This document shows, in pieces, positions 44,047 through 53,794 of a stretch of DNA of 64,000 nucleotides. Made by a program: the position numbers and the translations under genes. The notes below the pieces were generated by a model. That model made no database searches and had not been told where the DNA came from. It worked only from the letters and a program-made list of their open reading frames with translations. The stretch spans positions 7,839 through 71,838 of the forward strand of contig CAKSCM010000011.1 in assembly GCA_934444365.1 (NCBI GenBank), written 5' to 3'. This stretch comes from an uncultured Eubacteriales bacterium (lineage in GTDB: Bacteria; Bacillota; Clostridia; Oscillospirales; Acutalibacteraceae). The first letter of the stretch is position 1, and every line of letters begins with the position of its first letter.

Positions 44047-46128
44047 TTACTGAACGCTGTAGAGCATTTCGCCGTAGGTCGGGAAGGGCCAATATTTTTT
44101 GCCCACAACCGTTTCAAGCTCGTCAGCCACCTCGCGAACGCCCTGCATAGAGGAAAGGATCCTGTCTCTTGTAAGGGTACCCTTCTCGGTTATATCGCCG
44201 CAAAGCGAGGTCTCCTCAACCGCCCTTTCAAGTCCTTCGACCCTTTCGTACATAAGGGCCGTCAGGTCGCTCATCTTGTTTATAAGCTTTAATTCAAGGT
44301 CGATTCCGGCACCGATGGTCTTTTTATCGCCCGCTATCTGAGCGACATCCTTCTCGTAACCGAGAATAGACGGTAATACATCCTTTTTAACCATATCAAT
44401 AAGCGCAAGAGCCTCTATATGCACCGTTTTGCAATAGTTTTCCATGAGTATTTCATACCGCGATTTGAGCTCTTCCTTTGTAAAAACCCCGTGGCGTTCA
44501 AACAGTGATATATTTTTATCGCTCAGCATATACGGCAGCGCTTCAGGTGTGGTTTTAAGATTCAAAAGTCCGCGACGCTGTGCTTCTTCAACCCATTCCT
44601 CGGAATAATTGTTGCCGTTGAATATTATCCGTGAATTTTCTCTTACCGTTTTCCTGACTATATGGAATATTTCACGTTTAATATCGTCCGTTTTTTCAAG
44701 CCGGTCGGCAATAATGCTCAGCTCCTCGGCAACTATGGTGTTGAGTATGGTATTGATTCCGGCAATCGAAAGACTCGAACCCGGCATTCTGAATTCAAAA
44801 CGATTACCGGTAAAAGCAAAGGGTGAGGTACGGTTGCGGTCGGTCGTATCCTTTTTAAACTGCGGCAAAAAGCCAACGCCGGTTTCAAGCTCCATGGAAT
44901 CGGCACAGTTATGATCCTCTTTTTTCACTATGGAATCAAGCACCTCGGTCAAATCCTCACCGATATATATCGACATAATGGCCGGCGGTGCCTCACTTCC
45001 GCCGAGGCGATGATCGTTTCCTGCCGACGCGACCGACACCCTGAGCATATCCTGATATTCGTCCACCGCCTTTATCACCGCGGCAAAAAATATAAGAAAT
45101 CTTGCATTCTGAGCCGGTGTCTTGCCCGGCTTTAAAAGACTTCCCGCCGGGGTGTCTATCGACCAGTTGTTATGCTTTCCGCTTCCGTTTACTCCGGCAA
45201 AGGGCTTTTCGTGAAGAAGACACACCATGCCGTGCCGGTCGGCAATGCGTTTCATAAGCTCCATTGTGAGCTGATTGTGATCTGTTGCAACGTTGGCCGT
45301 CGTGAAAACGGGGGCGAGCTCATGCTGAGAGGGCGCAGCCTCGTTATGCTTGGTTTTGGCATAGATTCCGAGCTTCCAAAGCTCCTCGTCAAGCTCCTTC
45401 ATAAAGGCCGATATTCTCGGCTTCAATGCGCCGAAATAATGATCCTCCATCTCCTGTCCCTTAGGCGGACGGGCACCGAGCAGTGTTCTGCCGGTGTAAA
45501 TAAGATCGGGACGTTTAAGATAAACCGATTTATCCACAAGAAAATATTCCTGCTCGGGACCGACGCTCGCCGTTATGCGGACATCGTCCTCGCCGAAAAA
45601 TTTAAGTACCCTTTTTGCCTGGGTCTCAAGGGTCTGCATCGAACGGAGCAACGGGGTCTTTTTATCAAGCGCCTCGCCGTTGTAAGAACAAAACGCCGTG
45701 GGGATGCAAAGCGTCCCGTCCTTTACAAAGGCATAGGACGTAGGATCCCACGAGGTATAGCCTCTCGCCTCAAAGGTGGCTCTCAGCCCCCCCGACGGGA
45801 AGCTTGACGCGTCCGGCTCTCCCTTTATAAGCTCCTTACCCGAAAACTCCATTATGACCTTGTCGGGTCCCGCCGGCGTTATAAAGCTGTCGTGCTTTTC
45901 GGCGGTCACACCGGTCATCGGCTGGAACCAGTGGGTATAATGTGTCGCGCCCTTTTCAAGCGCCCATTCCTTCATGCCGTGGGCCACCTCGTTGGCTAAA
46001 GTTATGTCAAGATGCTTGCCCTCGGCAATGGTCTGTTTAAGACGTCTATAGGTGTCCTTTGAAAGCTTTTCGCGCATGGCAGCGTCTCCGAACACCATGC
46101 TTGCAAATATTTCGGGAATATTTATCAT
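44047..46128 (-). CDS. glnN: Type III glutamine synthetase
   Basis: 693 residues from the ATG at 46128 (AAAGGA 9 nt before), the large GSIII form. Motifs: THWFQPMTGVTAEKHD near the start, FPSGGLRATFEARGYT, GPEQEYFLV, KHNEAAPSQHELAP for metal and ammonia binding, GSGKHNNWS, and SVASAGNDHRLGGSEAPP. It makes glutamine from glutamate and ammonia. It follows asnA on the same strand with about 150 nt between them, a nitrogen-assimilation pair. Confidence 0.96.
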   Translation of the reverse strand: MINIPEIFASMVFGDAAMREKLSKDTYRRLKQTIAEGKHLDITLANEVAHGMKEWALEKGATHYTHWFQPMTGVTAEKHDSFITPAGPDKVIMEFSGKELIKGEPDASSFPSGGLRATFEARGYTSWDPTSYAFVKDGTLCIPTAFCSYNGEALDKKTPLLRSMQTLETQAKRVLKFFGEDDVRITASVGPEQEYFLVDKSVYLKRPDLIYTGRTLLGARPPKGQEMEDHYFGALKPRISAFMKELDEELWKLGIYAKTKHNEAAPSQHELAPVFTTANVATDHNQLTMELMKRIADRHGMVCLLHEKPFAGVNGSGKHNNWSIDTPAGSLLKPGKTPAQNARFLIFFAAVIKAVDEYQDMLRVSVASAGNDHRLGGSEAPPAIMSIYIGEDLTEVLDSIVKKEDHNCADSMELETGVGFLPQFKKDTTDRNRTSPFAFTGNRFEFRMPGSSLSIAGINTILNTIVAEELSIIADRLEKTDDIKREIFHIVRKTVRENSRIIFNGNNYSEEWVEEAQRRGLLNLKTTPEALPYMLSDKNISLFERHGVFTKEELKSRYEILMENYCKTVHIEALALIDMVKKDVLPSILGYEKDVAQIAGDKKTIGAGIDLELKLINKMSDLTALMYERVEGLERAVEETSLCGDITEKGTLTRDRILSSMQGVREVADELETVVGKKYWPFPTYGEMLYSVQ

Positions 46129-46276
46129 TATATTTTGTCCTTTCACAAAAATACCGACAGCCTTTTAAATCCCGGCACATTACCGTACAAGCCTTGAATT
46201 TTTGCCTGAGTTTAAACGATACCGGGATTAAAACACCGTTTATCCGCCGTTTTGGGAAGTAAAATATACCGCTTGA

Positions 46277-47284
46277 TTACAGCAGCTCTATGCCGGCCTC
46301 CGCGCATAAATCGACGGTCGCTTTATCCCATAAGGATACCTGAACCTCGCCTATATGCGCCTTTTCAAGCAGCAGCATGCATATTCGCGACTGTCCTATT
46401 CCTCCGCCCATTGTAAGGGGCAGCTCGCCCGAAAGCAGCATTTTATGAAAGGTCAGTCCGCGGCGATCGTCGCAATCCGCCTTTTCAAGCTGCTCGTCAA
46501 GGGCTTTTTCGTCCACACGTATTCCCATGGAGCTTACCTCAAAGGCACATCCGAGAGTATCATTCCAGAAAAGTATATCGCAATTAAGCGACCAGTCATC
46601 GTAATCGGGGGCTCTTCCGTCGTGCGGCTTGCCGTTTTTCAGCTTATCGCCTATCTGCATAAGGCAAACCGTTTTATATTCGCTCGTTATTTTATTTTCG
46701 CGTTCCTTCGGCGAAAGCTCGGGGTACATATCCTCAAGCTCATAGGTCGTAATGTACTTTACGTCTCTGCTTAAAACCGATTTAAGCTCCGGATACATCG
46801 CCTTTACTTCCTCGTGGATATCGGCCACTATGTTGACGATAATATCTACCGTTTTTTTCAAAAACTCAATATTCCGATCCTCGCGACGTATTACCCTCTC
46901 CCAGTCCCACTGGTCGACGTATATAGAATGAAGATTGTCCATCTCCTCATCGCGGCGTATGGCGTTCATATCGGCGTAAAGACCTTCTCCCACCGGAAAG
47001 CCGTATTTATAAAGGGCCATGCGTTTCCATTTGGCAAGGGAATGTACCACCTGCGCGACCGTTCCGGTCTCCTTTATTCCGAATTCGACCGGGCGCTCTA
47101 TGCCGTTTAAATCGTCGTTAAGACCGGTTGACGGATCGACAAAAAGCGGAGCCGAGGCGCGTTTTAAATTCAGTCCCGACCTGAGCTTGTTTTCAAAATG
47201 TCTTTTAATTATTCCTATTGCACTTTGCGTTTCGTAAAGGCTAAGCGGACTTTTATACCCCTTCGGCACCGTCAGTTTGCTCAT
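46277..47284 (-). CDS. asnA: Aspartate-ammonia ligase (AsnA)
   Basis: 335 residues, standard length. Ammonia-dependent asparagine synthesis from aspartate and ATP, a class II tRNA-synthetase-like fold. Typical stretches: VDPSTGLNDDLNGIERPVEF, VHSLAKWKRMAL, EGLYADMNAIRRDE, YVDQWDWE and GGGIGQSRICMLLL. The SD is weak (AAAGG far upstream). The leader holds a stable hairpin, and the promoter is strong. Confidence 0.96.
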   Translation of the reverse strand: MSKLTVPKGYKSPLSLYETQSAIGIIKRHFENKLRSGLNLKRASAPLFVDPSTGLNDDLNGIERPVEFGIKETGTVAQVVHSLAKWKRMALYKYGFPVGEGLYADMNAIRRDEEMDNLHSIYVDQWDWERVIRREDRNIEFLKKTVDIIVNIVADIHEEVKAMYPELKSVLSRDVKYITTYELEDMYPELSPKERENKITSEYKTVCLMQIGDKLKNGKPHDGRAPDYDDWSLNCDILFWNDTLGCAFEVSSMGIRVDEKALDEQLEKADCDDRRGLTFHKMLLSGELPLTMGGGIGQSRICMLLLEKAHIGEVQVSLWDKATVDLCAEAGIELL

Positions 47285-47323
47285 AAAAATATACGTGACC
47301 TTTCATAATGTGTTGTCAGTAAA

Positions 47324-47352
47324 GGCGCCGCAACCGCACGGTTCGCAGCGCC
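47324..47352 (-). promoter_or_regulatory. Stable leader hairpin of asnA
   Basis: GGCGCC/GCAGCGCC and AACC/GGTT arms form a GC-rich hairpin between promoter and start codon, about 40 nt before the ATG. No T-box features (no specifier loop, no TGGNACCGCG-like box). A role in attenuation or message stability is possible. Confidence 0.4.
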
Positions 47353-47370
47353 TACGCATCTATACAGTTG

Positions 47371-47399
47371 ATGATACCATCAGGCGAGCAAAAAGTCAA
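47371..47399 (-). promoter_or_regulatory. Promoter of asnA
   Basis: Minus strand TTGACT (47399-47394), 17-bp spacer, TATCAT (47376-47371). Confidence 0.7.
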
Positions 47400-47490
47400 T
47401 ACCTCCTCGCCGCTTTGACCGCAGGACCATATACCTTTATAGGTATTGCCGGAAAGACCGACCATGCGGCAAGATTTAAAATCAACCTTT

Positions 47491-47515
47491 GTGTTTTCTC
47501 TATATAGTGCAACAC
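47491..47515. promoter_or_regulatory. 25-bp dyad element GTGTTT-N13-CAACAC (copy B)
   Basis: 20 of 25 bases match copy A at 12546-12570, including the CTATA core and GTGCAACAC end. It lies about 90 bp upstream of the asnA promoter. Confidence 0.4.
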
Positions 47516-47538
47516 CTAACTTAAAAAAGAAACAAAAC

Positions 47539-47595
47539 CGGGGCTGCATGTCCTTTATCTTTTAAAACTAAAAGCTTAAAGGTTCAGCAGTCCCG
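47539..47595 (-). terminator. Terminator of the pseudouridine synthase gene
   Basis: CGGGGCTGC (47539-47547) pairs with GCAGTCCCG (47587-47595) with a nested CCTTTA/TAAAGG stem. On the minus strand TTTTGTTTCTTTTTT follows. Confidence 0.75.
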
Positions 47596-47662
47596 ATTAT
47601 TATTCGTTATTGCTTTTGGCATTAATTCAGGCTTTTAATACCCGGCCGAGCCTCCGCCCCGG

Positions 47663-48472
47663 TTACCTCGAGCCTCTTTGAACCGCCCTCCCGGCCGGCC
47701 TTTTTCTGCCGGTTTTTACGTTTTCATTTTGCATTTCGGCCTTTTTGGTGACCTTTGCACAGGAAATAAGATCCCTTATTTCCTTTTCGCTCAAAGTCCG
47801 CCATTTGCCGACCGGCAGCATGCCGAGCGAAAGATTGCCTATTGCGGTGCGCTTAAGACGAGCCACCTCAAGGCCAACCTCGTCGCACATGCGGCGAATC
47901 TCACGGTTGCGCCCCTCGTGCAGGGTTATCATCAGAACGACCCTTTCAGGCTCACTGAGCTTTATTTCAACCTCGGCCGGGGCCGTACGCTTACCGTCGA
48001 GCATAATTCCGGCGCGGATTCGGTCGAGCTGATCCTCGCTTACCGGAGCCTTTACCGTAACACGGTACACCTTCTGAACATGCCCCGACGGGTGGGTCAT
48101 CAAATTGGCAAATTCGCCGTCGCTTGTGAGCACTATAAGCCCCTCGGAATCCTTATCAAGCCGGCCGCACGGGTAGACCCTCGCGCCAACATCCTTAACA
48201 AGATCGGCAACGCACTTTCTGCCCTTTTCATCGCTCATGGTGGTAACATATCCGCGCGGCTTGTTCAGCATTACATATGCCCTCTCGCCGGATTTTACCA
48301 CCTTTCTACCGCAAAGCTCAACCACGTCCCGATAGCCGACCTTATCGCCGAGCTCGGCCTTTCGCCCGTTTATCTTTACCCGTCCGTCCGCAATGTACTC
48401 CTCGGCCTTTCGCCTTGAGCATACTCCGCATTCCGAAAGGTATTTTTGTACCCTTATGTCCTCATTTTTCAT
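47663..48472 (-). CDS. rluB: RsuA/RluB-family rRNA pseudouridine synthase
   Basis: 269 residues. The N-terminal S4 RNA-binding domain (KYLSECGVCSRRKAEEYI) is followed by the catalytic core with Asp in YPCGRLDKDSEGLIVLTSDG, plus VMLNKPRGYVTT, VYRVTVK and LHEGRNREIRRM. It converts uridine to pseudouridine in 23S rRNA (position 2605 in E. coli RluB). A basic C-terminal tail is present. The stop lies 13 nt upstream of its partner start region, so it follows the small anchored protein only loosely. Confidence 0.93.
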   Translation of the reverse strand: MKNEDIRVQKYLSECGVCSRRKAEEYIADGRVKINGRKAELGDKVGYRDVVELCGRKVVKSGERAYVMLNKPRGYVTTMSDEKGRKCVADLVKDVGARVYPCGRLDKDSEGLIVLTSDGEFANLMTHPSGHVQKVYRVTVKAPVSEDQLDRIRAGIMLDGKRTAPAEVEIKLSEPERVVLMITLHEGRNREIRRMCDEVGLEVARLKRTAIGNLSLGMLPVGKWRTLSEKEIRDLISCAKVTKKAEMQNENVKTGRKRPAGRAVQRGSR

Positions 48473-48485
48473 ACTTTATGCCGTC

Positions 48486-49091
48486 TTACTCCGTCATGTT
48501 GTCGATATACCATTTTCCGTCAATATGCAGCATATTAACATAGGTCGGTGTGCTTTCGACCTTATCGCCTATGGTCAGTATATCGCAGGTTATAATTATA
48601 AGCTCGTCGGCATTATACTCCGACTTGTAGTCAACACCCATATAAACGCCGTTTTCAAGCTTATTGCCGGTCTTTTGCATGTTTTCGACCTTAAAACGGA
48701 CACTTTCTCCGAACTGCTCCTTAAGCGAAGAAGAAAAAATATTGTTGAACAGCAGCTGTGCGCCGTTATCGCCGTAGTTTTCGTTCACACTGTTTAGCAT
48801 ATCGGGACTAAGACACGACCTCAGCTTTTCGTAATCCCGTGCATTAAGCGCGCTTACATACTTTTTCAGTACGCTCTCGGGCGTCGTCGGTATGCTCGAA
48901 AACGGCTTGAATACCGTTAAAACCACCGTAAGACCGACCGCAATCGCCACAATTACGGCCGCCGCAACAAAGGTCTTTGCTCTTTTCTTCCTTTTTTCCT
49001 TTAAAGCCTGCTCCTTTTGCTCGGCCGGGGCCGGCTTTGACAAAACGCTCGAAAGCTCATATTCGCTGTCTTTTTCTCTTTTTTTACCCAT
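48486..49091 (-). CDS. Membrane-anchored protein with NTF2-like (DUF4878-type) extracellular domain
   Basis: About 201 residues from the second ATG (AAAGG at 8-nt spacing). A charged cytoplasmic N-terminus (1-45), one membrane helix (about 44-64, TFVAAAVIVAIAVGLTVVL), then an extracytoplasmic domain starting TPESVLKKYVSALNARDYEK, a pattern of NTF2/DUF4878-like lipoproteins, and ending HIDGKWYIDNM. Role unknown; related domains sit in cell-envelope proteins. Confidence 0.75.
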   Translation of the reverse strand: MGKKREKDSEYELSSVLSKPAPAEQKEQALKEKRKKRAKTFVAAAVIVAIAVGLTVVLTVFKPFSSIPTTPESVLKKYVSALNARDYEKLRSCLSPDMLNSVNENYGDNGAQLLFNNIFSSSLKEQFGESVRFKVENMQKTGNKLENGVYMGVDYKSEYNADELIIITCDILTIGDKVESTPTYVNMLHIDGKWYIDNMTE

Positions 49092-49220
49092 CTTCATAAC
49101 CTTTCATTTTACGGCTAAAGCCATTTTTACTTACACCTTAAATATAACACCCGAACCCGTATCAAAGCCGTTTTAACTTGACTTGCTTGTTGTACGCGGC
49201 GGGCATAATTCATTAAAAGA

Positions 49221-49589
49221 TCAAAGCTTTTTGCCGCATCCGTTGCAGTATGACGCCTCTTTGCCGTTGACGGTACCGCACTCCTCGCAGGTTTTTGTAT
49301 GCTTCATAATATTAAGCTTTTGTTTGAGCTCGGCTAAAGCCTGTTTTTTGCGGTCGATCACGTCGACCAGCTTTGCGGCAGCCTCATCGTTTTCGCCATT
49401 TTCGGAATTTTTGTCCTTTATGCTATTATAATAAAGTCTTCCAAGCTCGGCGCAGTCGTCATCTATGGATGACTGTACCTTGGCAATCTCTATTTTCAGC
49501 TTTTGAATATCTATGGTATCTCCGGCCTTTTTTACCGCCGTATCAAGAATTGATTTTGCCGTAATGCATGAATCCTCAAAAAAGCCCAT
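49221..49589 (-). CDS. Coiled-coil protein with C-terminal zinc ribbon
   Basis: 122 residues, cytoplasmic. Residues 10-95 are mostly helical with heptad-like repeats (KLKIEIAKVQSSIDDDCAEL, AELKQKLNIM). The C-terminus is a C-x2-C...C-x2-C zinc ribbon (CEECGTVNGKEASYCNGC). Small proteins of this build are common in Clostridia and lack an assigned function. Confidence 0.75.
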   Translation of the reverse strand: MGFFEDSCITAKSILDTAVKKAGDTIDIQKLKIEIAKVQSSIDDDCAELGRLYYNSIKDKNSENGENDEAAAKLVDVIDRKKQALAELKQKLNIMKHTKTCEECGTVNGKEASYCNGCGKKL

Positions 49590-49740
49590 GAAATAACAAC
49601 TCCTTATTTAACACGAACGTTACGGATTTTTAAAAAATCCGCTGTCATCCGCTGTATTTACAATTATTATAACAGCACTTGATCCTCCTTGCAAGTTTTA
49701 AAGTGTTAACCATTTGAAAACTTATAATCTATACCAATGC

Positions 49741-49787
49741 AAGGGCGCGCATGAGAAGCCTTTTTGCCGCCTCCCATACGCGCCCTT
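49741..49787 (+). terminator. GC-rich hairpin after the transporter operon
   Basis: AAGGGCGCG (49741-49749) pairs with CGCGCCCTT (49779-49787). The T-run lies on the plus-strand side (TTTTCTTTTAATTTTTT), so for the minus-strand operon it is more likely a 3' stabilising hairpin. Confidence 0.5.
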
Positions 49788-49842
49788 TTCTTTTAATTTT
49801 TTTGCCGCCGATCGATACGCAGCCTAAAGCGCCGACAGGTGC

Positions 49843-50874
49843 TCAACCCTTTTTGCGCTTAGCCTGAATGGAGTTTATAAGCACGGCGCCGATTATAAGC
49901 GCACCCTGCACTATATACTGCATGTAGCTGTCGACTCCGTTTAAGGTCATGGCGTTGTTTATAACACCGAGGAAGATAAGACCCAAGAAGGTGCCCCAGA
50001 TTTTTCCTGATCCGCCGGAGAGGCTTGCTCCTCCGATTATAACGGCCGAAATAACCTGCATTTCGGAGCCGCGTCCGAACGAGAAGGTTCCGCTCATTAC
50101 CTGAGACGAGAACAGTATTCCGGCAAATGCCGCACAGAACTGTACTATTATCATAACGGCGATCTTGACTGCCTTTACGTTAATTCCCGAAAGTCTGGCC
50201 GATTCGGGATTTCCGCCGGTTGCATAAAGCGAACGTCCGAAACGGGTATATTTTACGATAACCGCAGTTATGATAAAGAAGACAATAAGGAAGAGCGCCG
50301 AAACAGGGATTTTGCCGAACAGGGTTCCGGCACCGAACCATTTATACCAGGTAGGCAGTCCGGTTATCGGGAATCCGTTCGAAATAACGGCCGCAAGACC
50401 GTAAAGCAAATTAAGCATACCGAGGGTAATAATAAAGGACGGCATCTTGAATTTTGTAAGCAAAAATCCGTTAAACAAACCAAACAGCGAGCAAAGAAGC
50501 AGCGCCGCCGCTATTCCTATAACGCAGGCAAGTGTAATAGACATACCCGACGAAACAAGCGTCTCTGTAACAAGGGCTACTATAACGCCGCTGAGTCCGA
50601 TGGTCGAGCCGACCGAAAGGTCAATTTCGCCGGCGATTATTACAAAGGTCATGCCGAATGCGATAATACCGTTTTTGGAGACGGTATCAAGAATATTAAG
50701 AAGATTGTCCACCGAAAGAAATCTGTCCGAGGTAAAGCTTACAGCCACAATCAGCAATATAAGTATCATTTCAAGCACATGTCTTCCCATGAAAGACATA
50801 ACTTTTTTGCCCGTTGAGACAGTATTTCCGGGCATACCTGTCGGGGATAAGGTCTTAGTGTTTGACATATTCAT
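49843..50874 (-). CDS. Ribose-type sugar ABC transporter permease
   Basis: 343 residues, eight to ten membrane spans, BPD_transp_2 family. Typical segments: AFGMTFVIIAGEIDLSVGS and YATGGNPESARLSGI. With the ATPase just upstream and the binding lipoprotein it forms a CUT2-type importer. The substrate is not evident: related permeases carry ribose, xylose, galactose and others. Confidence 0.93.
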   Translation of the reverse strand: MNMSNTKTLSPTGMPGNTVSTGKKVMSFMGRHVLEMILILLIVAVSFTSDRFLSVDNLLNILDTVSKNGIIAFGMTFVIIAGEIDLSVGSTIGLSGVIVALVTETLVSSGMSITLACVIGIAAALLLCSLFGLFNGFLLTKFKMPSFIITLGMLNLLYGLAAVISNGFPITGLPTWYKWFGAGTLFGKIPVSALFLIVFFIITAVIVKYTRFGRSLYATGGNPESARLSGINVKAVKIAVMIIVQFCAAFAGILFSSQVMSGTFSFGRGSEMQVISAVIIGGASLSGGSGKIWGTFLGLIFLGVINNAMTLNGVDSYMQYIVQGALIIGAVLINSIQAKRKKG

Positions 50875-50893
50875 CTGTCCCTTCGATTGAATT

Positions 50894-52393
50894 TCAGTTC
50901 GCCTGAGCCGGAATATCCTCGCCCATGCATATGGAATAAAGCTCGTTTACGCTTATATTTTCCGGTCGCACCTCACCGCATATACGGCCGGCACGCATGA
51001 TCAGTATCCGCTGGCACACCTCAAGCAGCTCCTCAAGCTCGGTAGATACCATTATGCTCGAAATGCCCTTTCGGGATGCCTCCCACATTATTTTGAATAT
51101 CTGCTGCTTTGCATTTACGTCAATTCCCCTTGAGGGCTCGTCAAACAGCATTACCGTCGGAGCGGTGTTAAGCCAGTTTCCTACAACTACCTTCTGCTGA
51201 TTTCCGCCCGAAAGGGAGCCGACCGTAACCTCCGGAGAGGATACCTTTATTTCCAAATCTTCAATCTGTTTTCTTACATACTCAGCCTGACGATGCTTGT
51301 TCATAAATCCGCCGTCGGACAGGCTTTTGAGACTTGCATAGCAAAGATTATCGGCAACCGCATTTTGCAGTATAAGCCCTTCGTTCTTACGATCCTCGGG
51401 AGTAAGAGCCATTCCGAGCTCCTTCATCCGTATAAGATTCGGAGAGGTGATGGTCTTTCCTCCGAATTCTATTTTTCCGCTGTCAAACCCGTCGGCACCG
51501 AAGATCGATTTTAAAAGCTCGGTTCTGCCCGATCCGAGCATTCCGGCTATTCCGAGCACCTCTCCGCGATGAAGGGTAAAGGATACGTCGGAAAACTTAT
51601 TCTTCCGGGTAAGTCCCTCAACCTTTAAGACAACATCATCCGAAACCATAAGATCGTCCGGACGACTTTGAACCTCAACATCCCCGAACATCATTTGGAT
51701 AAGACTCGAACGGGTGGTATCCTGCATATTCACTTTATTTATGAATTTCCCGTCTCTTATTATTGTGCAGGTATCGGCTATTTCCCAAAGCTCCTGCAAT
51801 TTATGCGAAACATATATTACAATTACGCCTTTATCGCGCAGTGTTTTTACGATTTTAAACAGGGATTCCACCTCGTGTCTCGCGAGCGAGGAGGTGGGCT
51901 CGTCAAGCTGCAGGACCTTCGGATTAAAGCTCATGGCCTTGGCGATTTCCACCATCTGCCGTTGCCACATGCTCAGCGACGATACCGGAACATTCGCCGG
52001 TATGTCGATTTCCAGCTCGCCGAGCAGATCCCGTACCGTGCTTTCGGCCTTTTTGTAATCAATAAGACCGAATTTCTTCGGCATACGCCCTATAAGTATA
52101 TTTTCAGCGACCGAAAGCCCCGGAATAAGACTTAATTCCTGATAAACGGTTGCAATTCCGTTTTTAAAGGCGTCGGACGTCGAAGAAAATTTCATTTCCC
52201 TGTTATCGAGATAAAAGCTTCCGCTTGTCGGCGGCTGTGCTCCCGACAGTATTTTAAGCAAAGTGGACTTTCCGGAGCCGTTTTTACCGACAAGGGCATG
52301 TACCTTGCCGCCCTCAAATTCCACGCTCACGTTATCGAGCGCCAAGGTTCCCGGAAATTGCTTAGAGATGTTTTTGACCGTAAGTATACTCAT
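50894..52393 (-). CDS. Ribose-type sugar ABC transporter ATPase (double ABC domain)
   Basis: 499 residues from the ATG at 52393 (GGGAGGGAAGG SD). Two fused ABC domains as in RbsA/MglA. The N-terminal half has GKNGSGKST and LQLDEPTSSL. The C-terminal half has the degenerate Walker A GMLGSGRTE and signature LSGGNQQKVVVGNWL. Powers the permease encoded 19 nt downstream. Confidence 0.94.
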   Translation of the reverse strand: MSILTVKNISKQFPGTLALDNVSVEFEGGKVHALVGKNGSGKSTLLKILSGAQPPTSGSFYLDNREMKFSSTSDAFKNGIATVYQELSLIPGLSVAENILIGRMPKKFGLIDYKKAESTVRDLLGELEIDIPANVPVSSLSMWQRQMVEIAKAMSFNPKVLQLDEPTSSLARHEVESLFKIVKTLRDKGVIVIYVSHKLQELWEIADTCTIIRDGKFINKVNMQDTTRSSLIQMMFGDVEVQSRPDDLMVSDDVVLKVEGLTRKNKFSDVSFTLHRGEVLGIAGMLGSGRTELLKSIFGADGFDSGKIEFGGKTITSPNLIRMKELGMALTPEDRKNEGLILQNAVADNLCYASLKSLSDGGFMNKHRQAEYVRKQIEDLEIKVSSPEVTVGSLSGGNQQKVVVGNWLNTAPTVMLFDEPSRGIDVNAKQQIFKIMWEASRKGISSIMVSTELEELLEVCQRILIMRAGRICGEVRPENISVNELYSICMGEDIPAQAN

Positions 52394-52430
52394 AAGCCTT
52401 CCCTCCCATTTCATTTGCTTTTTTTATTAC

Positions 52431-52472
52431 CGGGGGTTCTCCGGCGTCCGAAAAAACACCGGAGAACCCCCG
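52431..52472 (-). promoter_or_regulatory. Intercistronic stabilising hairpin
   Basis: Perfect 14-bp arms CGGGGGTTCTCCGG and CCGGAGAACCCCCG with a 14-nt loop between the binding-protein gene and the ATPase gene. No T-run on the minus strand. Such hairpins often protect the upstream message, giving more binding protein than transporter. Confidence 0.6.
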
Positions 52473-52589
52473 TTTATCGGGCCGGGATAAACGAAACCTC
52501 ATGCCATTCTTTTGGTTCCGTTTATCCTTGTACCGCGCCCGTCCGGCACAGTACCGAAAACCCGTATTTAAAAGACTGACTATTCTTTA

Positions 52590-53603
52590 TCAGCCGCCTG
52601 TACGTTCCTTAAGGTTTTTAAGGAAGGTATCTATTCCGCTCTGATCGGCACGATCGAGGAGTATTCCGTCAACCGTCTCAATAGCGCCCTTGGTGACACC
52701 GGTATTCTCGCCGAGGATGTCCTTTATAAGAAGTTCCATGGATTTATAACCCATCGAATAGGCGTCCTGTCCGGTAACGGCCTGCAAAACGTTATCCGAA
52801 TCCTTAAGCATGGAGGCTATCTGCTCGGAAGCATCAATACCGAAAACATAGACCGAACCGGCCTTGCCGGCGTTTTTAACCGCCATGGTGGCTCCTACCG
52901 TACCGCCGTCGTTAGCGGCAAAAATGACGTTGACATCGGGATGAGCGGTGAGTATGTCGTTAACGGTCGATACCGCGGTATCCTGCATCCAGGCATCCTG
53001 ATCGGCAACAACTTCAACGCCGGGGAGAGTCTTTACGACATCAAGGAATCCGCCGGAACGGGCAGCGCTCTTTTCGGGGAGAAGCGATTTAAACTGAACA
53101 ACCGCTATCTTTGCTTTTCCGCCGAGCTTTTCTTCGATGAACTTCTTGGCAACATTACCGGTCGAAGCACCAAGCTGCTTCTGGTCGGATGTATATCCGC
53201 CTACAATAAAGTCGGCATTGGCAAGCGTGCTGTCGCAAAGGGTTATCTTCATGCCGTTCGAGGCGGCACTCTTTAACGTGGTTATTGAGGATTCCTCATT
53301 AAGCGGAGCTATCGCTATACCCTTTACACCCTGAGTAACGTAGGTGTTTATCTGGTTGGTTTCCTTCGCCTGGTCGTTATTCACGTTGCTTGTAAGACAT
53401 TTAACACCGTATTTTTTAGCAGCATCGGTATATCCGGTAGAGAGCAGCTTCATAAACTGATCCTCAAGATAAACTATACCGGCGACGGTTATGTCGCTCT
53501 TGGAGCCGCTTCCGTCAGATGAAGTGCCGCCGTTGGGGCCGCATCCGGCAAAACTGAACACAAGAAGTGCCGCAAGCGTGATTGCTAAAATTTTTTTGAA
53601 CAT
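52590..53603 (-). CDS. Sugar ABC transporter substrate-binding lipoprotein
   Basis: 337 residues from the ATG at 53603 (GGAGGG SD); the longer frame has no SD. Lipobox LVFSFAGC with lipidated C21. Then a periplasmic-binding-protein type 1 fold (RbsB/LacI-like): DITVAGIVYLEDQFM, GIAIAPLNEESS, DVNVIFAANDGGTVGA. It captures a sugar outside the membrane for the importer. Confidence 0.92.
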   Translation of the reverse strand: MFKKILAITLAALLVFSFAGCGPNGGTSSDGSGSKSDITVAGIVYLEDQFMKLLSTGYTDAAKKYGVKCLTSNVNNDQAKETNQINTYVTQGVKGIAIAPLNEESSITTLKSAASNGMKITLCDSTLANADFIVGGYTSDQKQLGASTGNVAKKFIEEKLGGKAKIAVVQFKSLLPEKSAARSGGFLDVVKTLPGVEVVADQDAWMQDTAVSTVNDILTAHPDVNVIFAANDGGTVGATMAVKNAGKAGSVYVFGIDASEQIASMLKDSDNVLQAVTGQDAYSMGYKSMELLIKDILGENTGVTKGAIETVDGILLDRADQSGIDTFLKNLKERTGG

Positions 53604-53794
53604 GATTTTCCCTCCGTTTTTTATATTCCTGCAAGGGGTATTAACTACCCTTGCAAAGATTCCATTTTCTGTGCCGGCACATTTCACCGGCGTACCGTAC
53701 CGGTTTTTAAGGTCTTAGGTTTTTTGTCACCGCTTTACCTTTTACCGGCAACTCATCGGTAAAGCCCTTAAAGCTTTTGGCCGACTACCGGTTT

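Noticed and set aside
47352..47549. 65-codon minus-strand ORF upstream of asnA
   Set aside because: It overlaps the asnA promoter (TTGACT/TATCAT) and has no SD, so it is probably non-coding.
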